Source: Clostridia bacterium (GTDB taxonomy: Bacteria > Bacillota > Clostridia > Oscillospirales > CAG-272). From it: 51,093 bases of DNA. The position numbers and the translations under genes are program-made. Where the stretch lies: contig JAFTBN010000005.1 in assembly GCA_017455185.1 (NCBI GenBank), positions 1 to 51,093 on the forward strand, given 5' to 3'. This document shows, one piece after another, positions 25,334 to 33,799 of this stretch; the first letter of the stretch is position 1; every line of letters starts with the position of its first letter. A model generated the notes under the pieces. That model was not told the origin of the DNA. It worked only from the letters and a program-made list of their open reading frames with translations, and did not search any database.

Positions 25334-26011
25334 ATGTTTCAAATCGCGATAGACGGCCCGAGCGGGGCCGGGAAAAGCACGGTGGCCAAGGCGCTTGCGG
25401 CGCGGCTGGGCATCGTATACGTGGATACGGGTGCGCTTTACCGCACCATCGGGTATTATGTCCGTTCCAGGGGCGTGTCCCCCTCGGACGCACGGGGCGT
25501 GGAAGCGCTGCTGGGTCAGATTCACATCCGGGTTGCGTTTGAAGAGGGAAGCCAGCATGTCTATCTCAACGGAACGGATCTCGGAAACCGGATCCGCGAG
25601 CCGGAAATATCGATGTACGCCTCGACGGTCTCGGCCATTCCGGCCGTGCGCACCTTCCTTCTGGAGACCCAGCGGCAGATTGCGCGCGAGAATTCGGTCA
25701 TTATGGACGGCCGGGACATCGGAACCGTCATCTTGCCCAAGGCCGACCTGAAGGTCTTTCTGACGGCCAGCCGGGAAGCCCGTGCCAAGCGCAGGGTGCT
25801 CGAACTGGCGCAAAAAGGCATTGAGACTACGTACGCTCAGGTTCTGGAGGATATGGAGAAGCGGGACGAGCAGGACCGCACCCGCGCGGTCGCTCCGGCT
25901 GTCGCGGCGCCGGATGCCGTTGTGGTGGACAATTCGGAACTGACCTTTGAGGAGACGCTGCAAACCATTCTGAAACTGGCGAAAGAAAGAATTGCGGAAC
26001 TGGGAGACTGA
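25334..26011 (+). CDS. cmk: Cytidylate kinase Cmk
   Basis: Cmk phosphorylates CMP and dCMP with ATP. The 225-residue product has the P-loop AIDGPSGAGKSTVAKALA, the DTGALYRTIGYY substrate loop and the DGRDIGTVILPKADLKVFL motif with the LID region EARAKRR. GAGGAGGATGAGACG is an ideal ribosome site for ATG 25334. An open frame from 25193 belongs to a shadow of the flavoprotein gene. Confidence 0.97.
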   Translation: MFQIAIDGPSGAGKSTVAKALAARLGIVYVDTGALYRTIGYYVRSRGVSPSDARGVEALLGQIHIRVAFEEGSQHVYLNGTDLGNRIREPEISMYASTVSAIPAVRTFLLETQRQIARENSVIMDGRDIGTVILPKADLKVFLTASREARAKRRVLELAQKGIETTYAQVLEDMEKRDEQDRTRAVAPAVAAPDAVVVDNSELTFEETLQTILKLAKERIAELGD

Positions 26012-26014
26012 TGC

Positions 26015-26647
26015 ATGGACGTCGGGTACCGTATCATTCATACGATTTTCAAGTGGCCGGTCCGGCTGCTTTTCCGCGTACATGTGCACGGGGCGAAAAA
26101 CGAGCCGAAGAAAAAGGACGGTCCCTACCTGATGTGCGTCAATCACTATTCCAATCTGGACCCGATGCTTCTGGCGTCCGCCGTCCGGCATCAGCTGCCC
26201 CACTATATGGGCAAGGAGGAACTGTTCCGCATCAAGCCGCTGAGCTGGTTCTTCCGCTGGATGGGCGCGTTTCCCATCCGCCGGGGCGGAGCGGACGTCA
26301 AGGCGTTGCGCCGGGCGGTCGAACTGATGCAGGAAAAAAGGAAAGTGGTTTGCGTTTTCCCTCAGGGCAGGCGCTGTCCCGGCGTACATCCAAAGGATAC
26401 GCCCGTCTACGGCGGCATCGGGATGCTGGCCGAGTGGACCCGCATGCCGGTTCTTCCGGTTCTTATCTGGGTCAAGGGGTTCCGGTACCGGCCGTTCTGC
26501 CGGGTGGATATCTACATCGGCAAACCGATTCCGTTTGAGGAACTGCCCGATCCCGGGGCCGGGAAGGGACGGTACGAACAGATGAGCGGATACATCTTTT
26601 CCAAGATGCTGGCCATGGCGCCGGAGGAGGGGACGGATGAGCGGTAG
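26015..26647 (+). CDS. plsC: 1-acyl-sn-glycerol-3-phosphate acyltransferase, PlsC type
   Basis: PlsC acylates lysophosphatidic acid at the membrane to give phosphatidic acid. The 210-residue product has the NH-x4-D catalytic motif (NHYSNLD), the substrate motif around GAFPIRRGGADVKALRRAV, and a late FPQGRR in place of the usual FPEGTR. The Glu-to-Gln and Thr-to-Arg change in that block is unusual and could alter substrate binding. The TAG stop lies inside the ispH start, an 11-base overlap. Confidence 0.9.
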   Translation: MDVGYRIIHTIFKWPVRLLFRVHVHGAKNEPKKKDGPYLMCVNHYSNLDPMLLASAVRHQLPHYMGKEELFRIKPLSWFFRWMGAFPIRRGGADVKALRRAVELMQEKRKVVCVFPQGRRCPGVHPKDTPVYGGIGMLAEWTRMPVLPVLIWVKGFRYRPFCRVDIYIGKPIPFEELPDPGAGKGRYEQMSGYIFSKMLAMAPEEGTDER

Positions 26648-28718
26648 AATGCAGATCACCGTAGCCGAAAATGCCGGCTTTTGCTTCGGAGTCAAGCGGG
26701 CGACCGACGCGCTGAAGAAGGCGCTCCTCGAAAAAGGACCGTCCGATGAAATATACACTTTGGGTCAGCTGATTCACAACGAGGTATATCTGGCCGAACT
26801 GGAAAAAAAGGGCGTCCGGGCCATCACCGAGCAGGAGATGGAGTCGGTGGCAGACAGGGCCCGGGAGGGCCGGAGAGTCACCCTGTTTCTGCGTGCCCAC
26901 GGGGTTCCGATGGAGACACTCGAACGTCTTGACCGGATCCGGGCGGCCAACCCCCGGTTTGATTACGTGGACTGCACCTGTCCGTTTGTACAGAAAATCC
27001 GGAAGATTGCCCATGATTGCGACGAAAAGAAAAACATCCTGATCCTGTTCGGCAAACCCGAGCATCCGGAAATCCGGGGAATTGTGAGCTGCACACGGGC
27101 TAAAACGCTTGTCTTTGAGGATGCGCAGAAACTGATGGACTACTTCCAATCGGGCGTATTGGACAAAACAGACAAAAATAATTTTGTTTTCGCGGTACAA
27201 ACGACCTTCAATTTGTCACAATGGCACAAAATCACGAATTTTTTGGATGGACTCTTTACAAAATCACAAATAAATGATACAATATGCAACGTTACCGAAG
27301 TTAGACAGACAGAAGCAAAAACCATGTCTGCGCAGAACGACCTGATGATCGTTATCGGCGGAAAGGACAGTTCCAACACCGCCAGATTGTACGAAATATG
27401 CAGGGAGAACTGTGCTCAGACAATCCGGATAGGTCAAGCTTGTGAACTGTCGGACTATCGGTTTCAATCCTATACAAAAAAAGTGGGAATAGTGGCCGGG
27501 GCATCAACCCCCGACGACTACATTGAGGAGGTTTACCAAACAATGAGCGAAATTTCAAACAATGAAAATTTCGATGAACTGCTTGAATCTGAATCGTCCT
27601 GCAAGATTATTAAGACAGGAGAAATCGTCAGGGGAACTGTTGTATACGTTTCCGATTCGGAAATCCAGCTTGACCTGAGCGCAAGTGTTACGGGCTTTAT
27701 CAAAGCCGAGCAGATTACTGACGATTCGTCAGTAAAGCTGACCGAAATGTTCAAGCCGGGAGATCAAATCGACGCAAAAGTCATCCGCGTTTCAGACGTG
27801 GACGGCATTGCGGAGCTGTCCAAGAAGGCGGTTGACTCGAACAAGAGTTGGAATGCCTTGACGGAAGCGAAGGAAACAAAGGCAGTGTTGACAGGAAAAG
27901 TGATTGAAGCAGTGAAGGGTGGTTTAATCGTCCTCGTGAATTCGAATCGCATTTTTGTCCCGGAATCTTTGTCCGGCGTTCCGAAGAACGGCTCTCTGTC
28001 CGAACTGGTCGGCCAGACGAAAGAGCTGCGGATCATCGAAGTGAAGGAGAACGGCAAGTTCAAACGGGCCGTCGGTTCCATCCGTGCCGTTGCAAGAGAA
28101 AAGGCGCGTGAAGAACGCCGCGAGCGCGAAGACGCGTTCTGGGGCGGTCTCGAAGTGGGTCAGGTTCGCACCGGTAAGGTCAAGAGCATGACGGATTACG
28201 GCGTGTTCGTTGACATCGGCGGCTTTGACGGACTGGTTCATATCACCGACCTGACCTGGAAGAGAATCCGCGTTCCGTCGGATATCGTTTCGGTCGGCGA
28301 TGAACTGACTGTTTACATCAAGTCTTTCGATCGTGAGAAGAAGCGCATTTCCCTTGGCTGCAAGACCGAGGAGAACAAGCCCTGGAACATTTTCACAAGC
28401 CAGTATTCGGTTGGCTCGGTGGCATCTGTTACCATTGTGAACATGATGGACTTCGGTGCTTTCGCTCAGATCATCGACGGCGTGGACGGTTTGATTCATA
28501 TCTCTCAGATCGCAGATCATCGGATCGAAAAGCCGAGCGACGTGCTTGAGATCGGACAGAATGTGGATGCGAAAATCATCGACATCGACTATGACAAAAA
28601 GAAGGTCTCTCTCTCCATTCGCGCCCTGATTGAAGAGGCGCGTGCGGCCGAGGCAGAGGAAGCCGAAGAAGCTTCCGAGCAGGCTGAAGAGGCACCCGCC
28701 CAGGAAGAGAACGCCTGA
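26637..28718 (+). CDS. ispH-rpsA: IspH (HMBPP reductase) fused to ribosomal protein S1
   Basis: This 693-residue fusion is known from Clostridia. The N-terminal part (1-300) is the 4Fe-4S enzyme IspH, which makes IPP and DMAPP in the last step of the MEP pathway; iron-sulphur ligands are Cys16 (FCFGVKR), Cys115 (DCTCPFV) and Cys217 (ICNVTEVRQ). Residues from about 320 to 665 hold four S1 RNA-binding domains, for example VRTGKVKSMTDYGVFVDIGG, which help mRNA bind to the 30S subunit. The C-terminus is acidic. GGAGGAGG precedes ATG 26637. A possible promoter (27255-27283) and a ribosome site with in-frame ATG (27543) lie near the domain boundary, so S1 may also be made alone. The region 27130-27560 is notably more A+T-rich than its flanks. 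Confidence 0.96.
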   Translation: MSGRMQITVAENAGFCFGVKRATDALKKALLEKGPSDEIYTLGQLIHNEVYLAELEKKGVRAITEQEMESVADRAREGRRVTLFLRAHGVPMETLERLDRIRAANPRFDYVDCTCPFVQKIRKIAHDCDEKKNILILFGKPEHPEIRGIVSCTRAKTLVFEDAQKLMDYFQSGVLDKTDKNNFVFAVQTTFNLSQWHKITNFLDGLFTKSQINDTICNVTEVRQTEAKTMSAQNDLMIVIGGKDSSNTARLYEICRENCAQTIRIGQACELSDYRFQSYTKKVGIVAGASTPDDYIEEVYQTMSEISNNENFDELLESESSCKIIKTGEIVRGTVVYVSDSEIQLDLSASVTGFIKAEQITDDSSVKLTEMFKPGDQIDAKVIRVSDVDGIAELSKKAVDSNKSWNALTEAKETKAVLTGKVIEAVKGGLIVLVNSNRIFVPESLSGVPKNGSLSELVGQTKELRIIEVKENGKFKRAVGSIRAVAREKAREERREREDAFWGGLEVGQVRTGKVKSMTDYGVFVDIGGFDGLVHITDLTWKRIRVPSDIVSVGDELTVYIKSFDREKKRISLGCKTEENKPWNIFTSQYSVGSVASVTIVNMMDFGAFAQIIDGVDGLIHISQIADHRIEKPSDVLEIGQNVDAKIIDIDYDKKKVSLSIRALIEEARAAEAEEAEEASEQAEEAPAQEENA
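27255..27283 (+). promoter_or_regulatory. Candidate internal promoter before the S1 part of ispH-rpsA
   Basis: TTTACA (27255-27260), 17-base spacer, TACAAT (27278-27283), inside the IspH coding part, about 260 bases before the possible S1 start codon. The area is A+T-rich, so a chance match is possible. Confidence 0.5.
27525..27545 (+). promoter_or_regulatory. Candidate internal ribosome site and start codon for S1
   Basis: GAGGAGG (27525-27531) is followed after 11 bases by ATG 27543-27545, in frame, codon 303 of the fusion, at the junction of IspH and S1. The bases also encode the conserved IspH end (Glu-Glu-Val), so the match may be constrained by protein. The spacing is slightly long. 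Confidence 0.45.
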
Positions 28719-28740
28719 TTTTTTCAAAATCAAATAATAC

Positions 28741-28783
28741 AAAAAAGAAGTAAGAGGATATCCGGTTTTCTTACTTCTTTTTT
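28741..28783 (+). terminator. Terminator of ispH-rpsA, directly before the next ribosome site
   Basis: AAAAAAGAAGTAAGA (28741-28755) and TCTTACTTCTTTTTT (28769-28783) form a perfect 15-bp stem ending in six T. The GGAGGAA ribosome site of the following gene starts 5 bases later, and no promoter was seen between the two, so the downstream gene may depend on readthrough. Confidence 0.85.
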
Positions 28784-28799
28784 ACATGGAGGAACCAAA

Positions 28800-31700
28800 A
28801 TGAAAAAGAGATGGGTGGCGTTCCTGCTGGCGATGCTCTTTATGGCCCTGGCCCTGGCATCCTGCAAGGATAAAGACAACAGTCCGGAGACAGAGAGCTC
28901 TGCGCAGAACGGGGGAGAGGAAACCGAAACCGAAAAGGAAACCGAACCCGCAAAGGATGAGAACATGGAGATTTCGTTTGACGACATCAACATTGCCTCT
29001 TTTGCCTGGAAATACACGGGCGGGCTGTATGAGCAGAATTATACCTTTGTTCCGATCGAAGGGACAACGACGACGTTTCAGTCCTCGGACAGTTACATGG
29101 ATTCGCTGGCATTGCCGGCCGACTCGGTCATGGTGTACGGAGATACGGCGCAGAAGTTCAAGGCATGGAACGACAGCGGCAAGTTTACGCTTGACATGAT
29201 GATTCCCATCAACCGCGCTTCCAAGGACTATTTTGAAAGCGACAAGACGCGGTACGAGGACATCCAGATGGACGCTTCGGGCCATTATCTGGAGCATTCC
29301 ACGGGCGGATCCTACTATATGGTTCCGACCGACCGCTGGACCGAATACATCTGGAATATGCTCAATCGGATTGCGAAATCCTATCATCCCGATATGATCG
29401 CCCTGGAGGAGCCCGAAATGTGGCACCGGTCCGGGTATTCCGAAGCATTCAGGAGGGACTGGAAACTCTACTATGGGGAAGACTGGGTCGACCCGGCCTC
29501 CTCTTCGGAAGCGGCCTTCAAGGCCATGCGTCTGAAGACTTATCTGTTTGTGCGGCTTCTGACCGACGTTTCCGAGCGGATGCGTGAGAAGTATCCGGAC
29601 ATCAAACTGGTCATCGCGACGCATTCCAACGTCAATTACAACGCATGGAATATCACGGCGGGCCTGAATCACTATCTGGCTCTGGGCGTCCTGGACGGCG
29701 TCATCGGACAGACCTGGTCGGATACGATTCATTCCTCGTTCCGCTATGCCGGGAAGTCCATGGTGGACGAATACGCCAACGCCTATACCGATTACATTTC
29801 CTACATCGACTCGGTGGCGGACAGCCCGCTGTTCTATGCGCTGGCCGATCCGGCTTCCGACCATGGGTATACCTATGAGGAACATAAGTTCATGTACCGG
29901 CAGACGCTGGCGGCCCAGCTGATGATTCCGGAAGTGCAGCGGTTTGAAATTCTGCCCTGGTCCAACCGCGCGTTCGGTTCGGCCGCACCCGAATACAAGA
30001 CCATCCAGATGAACATGTTCACCATGCTCGAGGACATTTCGGGCAAGGACGCCAGTCTTCTGGCCGGAACGCCGGGCATCTCGTATCTTCTGGGCGATTC
30101 GGTTTCCTGGATCGCGCCGGGTAACGGATGGGCGCTCAACTCCTCGAACGGCGTGTACGGAATCTGCCAGCCGCTGGTTTATCAGGGGATTCCGCTGAAA
30201 ATGAAGGCGATGGACCAGATCAAGTCCAAAGCCGACCTGTCCAATGTGACGGTCCTGATTGTATCCTACGACAACATGCTGCCCGACGATTCCTCGGTCA
30301 ACGAGGCAATCGCGGAGTGGGTGAAGGCCGGCGGTTCGCTGGTCGTCGCTACGGGGCACAACGACTACTGGAATTCCGCCTCGGAGTGCTGGTCAAAGGA
30401 CGGCTCGCCTCTTCAGCAGCTGATCAACGACCTGGGATTGAAGGATACGGTCCGCTACGGGGAACTGTACGGCATTCCCATGCAGACGCTTAAGTGGACT
30501 TCGGACTTCGAGCCGGACAACCCGGTGGCGGACGAGAACCTGTATTACATCTATACCGATTTCGCGCTTCATTTTGCGGGCGGCGAACACGTCCTGGCAA
30601 AAGTGGGCGACTACAATGTGGCCATTGAGCAATCGGTCGGAAAAGGACACGTCGTTTTCTGCGGACTGCCTTCGGCCTATTACGCCTCCAGTCTGTCGGG
30701 CGCGTCATTGATCCAGGCACTGACTCAATACGCCGTGCAGTATACCGGATATTCCTATGCCACAACCAATCTGGTGCAGATGAAGCGTGGCAACTATGTG
30801 ATCCTTCACGCGCTGGACAAAGGCGAGGAAGTGTACGGAAAGTACATCGACCTGTACGATTCCAAACTGACCGTCCGGGATTATGTCCCGATTGAGGCGG
30901 GAGATTCCAGGATTTTGTTGGATATTTCAGGGCTGGATCTCAGTGTTCCGAGGCTTGCCTTTGCGGGTGCAACCATGGCCGGGGAAGTGAAGGAAGACGC
31001 AAACGAGACCGTCTTTACGTTTACCTCTCCGACGCAGATGAAAGTCGCCGCCAGACTGCTGGCGCCCAAGGGTATGTACCCCGAATCCGTAAAAGCCGAG
31101 TCGGGCTCCCTGAACCTGACCGTGGAACAGGCCTGGAGCAACGGGGACTCTTCGCTGCTGCTGCACATCCAGGGTTCGGTCGAGCCTTGCACGGTAACGG
31201 TCAGGTGGGGGAAGACACCGGTGAGCGACAGCTATATCGGCGCGGTCATCCGGGAATCCGTCAAGACCAACAACCAGAATCTGGATAAGGATTATCTGAT
31301 CAAGAACACGGCCAATGCCAACGGAAACCTTCGGTTCTGCGACAATGCGGGTGAGCTGATCTACCGGTTCGATCTGAAGGACAAAGGCCAGATCACCTAT
31401 TTCTTCTCGGTTTTCCAAAACTATGTGGTGGAGATATCCGGGGACGGGGAAAACTGGACGCAGATTGCGGACTACTCCCAGGGCGGCAAGGTGCCTCACC
31501 TGACCACAGGCGGGAACAACGTCGTCATCGAAGTCAACCCCGCTTCGTGGGGCTTTAAGGACGCACTGTATTTCAAACTGTACAACGCCCGGAAGAACAT
31601 GGGCTGGGGCGGCTCGATTACGGAAATCGCCTGGGAATACCCGGATCCGAACGATACGGGAACCGAGGAACCGGACCCCGATCTTGAACGGACGATTCTT

Positions 31701-32183
31701 CCGACGAGGCAGGAGAATTCCGAGAGCGTAATCACCGAAAGCGCCGGGGAAGTTTGCCGTCGCAATGTGCTTTGCAACCAGAACGGAAATGACTGGGGTT
31801 ACCTGATCTACAATACGGCGGGTGCGAATTCGGGCGTACGGTACTGCGACCTGACGGGCGAGTTGGTTTACGCGTTTGATCTGCGGAACATGAAGGATGC
31901 GCTGTTCAACCTGACCGTGGCGCAGAACTACATCGTGGAGATTTCCCAGACCGGTCGGGATTGGGAACTGGTGGCCGACTATAACGAAGGAGGAACGGTT
32001 CCCCGGATTGTCGGCGGAGGCAATTCCACCGTGCTGTCCGTCCGTCCGGAGGAGTACGGCTTTACCGAATGCCTGTACATTCGCATCCGGAATACGGATA
32101 CGTCTTTCGGATTCGGCGGGACCATCCGGGAAATCCGGTGGAATTATACCGCGATTGCGGATTACGTCTATTATCTGACCTGA
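28800..32183 (+). CDS. Large surface lipoprotein: TIM-barrel glycosidase-like domain, GATase-like domain and duplicated C-terminal domains
   Basis: The 1127-residue product starts with a lipoprotein signal (lipobox LASC, Cys22) and a Glu/Thr-rich linker to about residue 55. Residues 60-440 look like a TIM-barrel hydrolase domain with an acidic cluster ALEEPEMWHRSG (Glu203-Glu206). Residues 475-525 (VTVLIVSYDNMLPDDSSVNE, then GGSLVVATGHND) resemble the flavodoxin or GATase-like fold of beta-galactosidase trimerisation domains. Two homologous domains of about 120 residues (820-947 and 980-1116) end the protein; both carry GELVYAFDL-type and QNYIVEIS-type strings and end in WNY/WEY, like discoidin-type carbohydrate-binding modules. 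I infer an extracellular polysaccharide-acting enzyme but cannot name a family. GGAGGAACCAAA precedes the ATG. Confidence 0.8.
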   Translation: MKKRWVAFLLAMLFMALALASCKDKDNSPETESSAQNGGEETETEKETEPAKDENMEISFDDINIASFAWKYTGGLYEQNYTFVPIEGTTTTFQSSDSYMDSLALPADSVMVYGDTAQKFKAWNDSGKFTLDMMIPINRASKDYFESDKTRYEDIQMDASGHYLEHSTGGSYYMVPTDRWTEYIWNMLNRIAKSYHPDMIALEEPEMWHRSGYSEAFRRDWKLYYGEDWVDPASSSEAAFKAMRLKTYLFVRLLTDVSERMREKYPDIKLVIATHSNVNYNAWNITAGLNHYLALGVLDGVIGQTWSDTIHSSFRYAGKSMVDEYANAYTDYISYIDSVADSPLFYALADPASDHGYTYEEHKFMYRQTLAAQLMIPEVQRFEILPWSNRAFGSAAPEYKTIQMNMFTMLEDISGKDASLLAGTPGISYLLGDSVSWIAPGNGWALNSSNGVYGICQPLVYQGIPLKMKAMDQIKSKADLSNVTVLIVSYDNMLPDDSSVNEAIAEWVKAGGSLVVATGHNDYWNSASECWSKDGSPLQQLINDLGLKDTVRYGELYGIPMQTLKWTSDFEPDNPVADENLYYIYTDFALHFAGGEHVLAKVGDYNVAIEQSVGKGHVVFCGLPSAYYASSLSGASLIQALTQYAVQYTGYSYATTNLVQMKRGNYVILHALDKGEEVYGKYIDLYDSKLTVRDYVPIEAGDSRILLDISGLDLSVPRLAFAGATMAGEVKEDANETVFTFTSPTQMKVAARLLAPKGMYPESVKAESGSLNLTVEQAWSNGDSSLLLHIQGSVEPCTVTVRWGKTPVSDSYIGAVIRESVKTNNQNLDKDYLIKNTANANGNLRFCDNAGELIYRFDLKDKGQITYFFSVFQNYVVEISGDGENWTQIADYSQGGKVPHLTTGGNNVVIEVNPASWGFKDALYFKLYNARKNMGWGGSITEIAWEYPDPNDTGTEEPDPDLERTILPTRQENSESVITESAGEVCRRNVLCNQNGNDWGYLIYNTAGANSGVRYCDLTGELVYAFDLRNMKDALFNLTVAQNYIVEISQTGRDWELVADYNEGGTVPRIVGGGNSTVLSVRPEEYGFTECLYIRIRNTDTSFGFGGTIREIRWNYTAIADYVYYLT

Positions 32184-32196
32184 ACCGGTCGGACGC

Positions 32197-32237
32197 AAAA
32201 AGAGAAGCGGCCTGTGCGTTTTGCACGGGCCGCTTCT
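32197..32237 (-). terminator. Hairpin between convergent genes
   Basis: AGAAGCGGCC (32203-32212) and GGCCGCTTCT (32228-32237) form a 10-bp stem extended by GTGC/GCAC. Minus-strand transcription has CTTTTT after it, so it mainly ends the prfB unit. In the plus direction the T-run is poor. Confidence 0.7.
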
Positions 32238-32270
32238 GTATGGAAACCATTCAAACCGGGAATGATCCGG

Positions 32271-32597
32271 TTACGTATAGTCGTTCTCTCCGCCTTCGTC
32301 GGGCAGGGAGGAAGGCAGGGGCGGGATGATCTTGGCCGGGGAAACGCGGGGCGTTTCAACCGGCTTTTTCCGGTTCTCGTAATAGGATACCACCGAGCGC
32401 ATTTTTCTCAAGCGGGACAGGGCCTCGGGATACAGCAGCACGCTTCCGGCTCCCAGAAGAACACAGCCGATTCCTCCCAGTACGGAACAAACCGGTCGGT
32501 TTTTCCGGAAGGCAACGGCTCCCAAAAAGAGCAGGCCGCTTCCGCTCAACACCCCTAAAGACAGGGGAAATGGTTCCGGTTTCTTGATTTTTTTCAT
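32271..32597 (-). CDS. Small membrane protein of unknown function, downstream of prfB
   Basis: The 108-residue product has a basic N-terminus (MKKIKKPEP), two hydrophobic helices at about residues 10-30 and 35-56, and a polar, Pro-rich cytoplasmic tail. The start ATG lies 20 bases after the prfB stop, with only a weak and rather distant AAAGGA as ribosome site. A terminator follows 34 bases after the stop. I do not recognise a family. Position suggests co-transcription with prfB. Confidence 0.65.
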   Translation of the reverse strand: MKKIKKPEPFPLSLGVLSGSGLLFLGAVAFRKNRPVCSVLGGIGCVLLGAGSVLLYPEALSRLRKMRSVVSYYENRKKPVETPRVSPAKIIPPLPSSLPDEGGENDYT

Positions 32598-32617
32598 GGA
32601 TTGATTCTCTGATCCTT

Positions 32618-33730
32618 TTATCCTTTTTTGGACAGGGTTTTGAGATAGGCGTTGATGAATCCGTCGATTTCGCCGTCCATCACCGCGTTGATGTCGCCCG
32701 TTTCATAGCCGCTCCGGTTGTCCTTTACCAATGTATAGGGCATGAAGACGTAGGAACGGATCTGCGAACCCCATTCGATGTTGTTCTTGTTGCCCTGAAT
32801 CTGGTCGATGGTTTCCAGCCGTTCCCGGATCTTGATTTCCATCAACTTGGATTTGAGCATGCGCATCGCGGTTTCCTTGTTCTGCAGCTGGCTGCGTTCG
32901 GTCTGGCAGGTAACGACGATGCCCGTAGGCTTATGGGTCAGACGGACCGCGGAGGAAACCTTGTTGATGTTCTGTCCGCCGGCGCCGCTGGAGTGAAAGG
33001 GAACGAAGTCGATGTCCTCGTCGCGGATGATCACCTCGTCCAGTTTTTCAAACTCGGGCATGACTTCAATTGAGGAAAAGGACGTATGTCTTCTTCCCGC
33101 CGCGTCGAACGGGGAAACCCGTACCAGGCGGTGCACGCCGTTTTCACTTTTGAGCATTCCGTATGCGTTGATTCCCTCGACGTAGATGGTAGCGCTTTTG
33201 ATGCCGGCTCCGTCGCCGTCCTGCCAGTCGGTCAGCTTGTAGTTGTACTTGTGGCGTTCACACCAGCGCGTAATCATACGGTAGAGCATCTGGCACCAGT
33301 CCTGGGCTTCGGTTCCGCCGGCGCCCGGATGGAAGGAAATGAACGCGTTGTTGCGGTCGTATTCTCCCGACAGAAGAATGGCAATCTTCTGCGTTTCTTC
33401 GGTTTCCTCGATTTCCTTCAGCTCGTTCTGTACGTCTTCGACCACGCTTTCGTCGTTTTCCTCGATGCCCATTTCGGCCAGGGTGATCGCGTCTTCCAGG
33501 CGGGTGCAGAGCCGGGTGTAGTTCTCAATGGTATCCTGGGCCTGCTTGAGCTGCTGGAGGACTTTGGAGGAGGTTTCCTGGTTGTTCCAGAAATTCGGGT
33601 CCAGGGTCTGCTGCTCAAGTTCCACCGATTTGTCTTTGAGATAATCGATCTGAAGGGCGGACCCGAGTTCTTTTATATCTGCGCGCAGGGCAATCAGCTT
33701 GGCCTTCGCGTCTTCCAATGCAATAATCAC
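32618..33730 (-). CDS. prfB: Peptide chain release factor 2 (no programmed frameshift)
   Basis: RF2 ends translation at UAA and UGA. The 370-residue product has the peptidyl-hydrolysis motif GGQ (HSSGAGGQNINK) and the stop-recognition motif SPF (RVSPFDAAGRRHTSF), which identifies RF2 and not RF1. In most bacteria prfB needs a +1 frameshift at an in-frame UGA near codon 25 as feedback. Here the gene is open in one frame through that region (ALQIDYLKDK) without UGA, so the autoregulation is absent. Start is GTG 33730, with AGGAGA 8 bases upstream. A promoter lies about 40 bases before the start. Confidence 0.95.
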   Translation of the reverse strand: MIIALEDAKAKLIALRADIKELGSALQIDYLKDKSVELEQQTLDPNFWNNQETSSKVLQQLKQAQDTIENYTRLCTRLEDAITLAEMGIEENDESVVEDVQNELKEIEETEETQKIAILLSGEYDRNNAFISFHPGAGGTEAQDWCQMLYRMITRWCERHKYNYKLTDWQDGDGAGIKSATIYVEGINAYGMLKSENGVHRLVRVSPFDAAGRRHTSFSSIEVMPEFEKLDEVIIRDEDIDFVPFHSSGAGGQNINKVSSAVRLTHKPTGIVVTCQTERSQLQNKETAMRMLKSKLMEIKIRERLETIDQIQGNKNNIEWGSQIRSYVFMPYTLVKDNRSGYETGDINAVMDGEIDGFINAYLKTLSKKG

Positions 33731-33762
33731 GTTTCTGTCTCCTGATGAATGATTTCTTTACG

Positions 33763-33791
33763 ATTATACCATAATCCGGGCCTGTACGCAA
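33763..33791 (-). promoter_or_regulatory. Promoter of prfB
   Basis: On the minus strand TTGCGT (33791-33786), 17-base spacer, TATAAT (33768-33763), squeezed into the 69 bases between the esterase gene and prfB. Confidence 0.82.
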
Positions 33792-33799
33792 GGGAAAAC

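Noticed and set aside
25235..26758. Minus-strand open frame of 507 codons opposite cmk and plsC
   Set aside because: Same kind of antisense shadow, crossing three real gene borders.
32203..32237. Terminator for the large lipoprotein gene in the plus direction
   Set aside because: The hairpin is good but lacks a T-run on the plus side, so it is assigned mainly to the minus strand.
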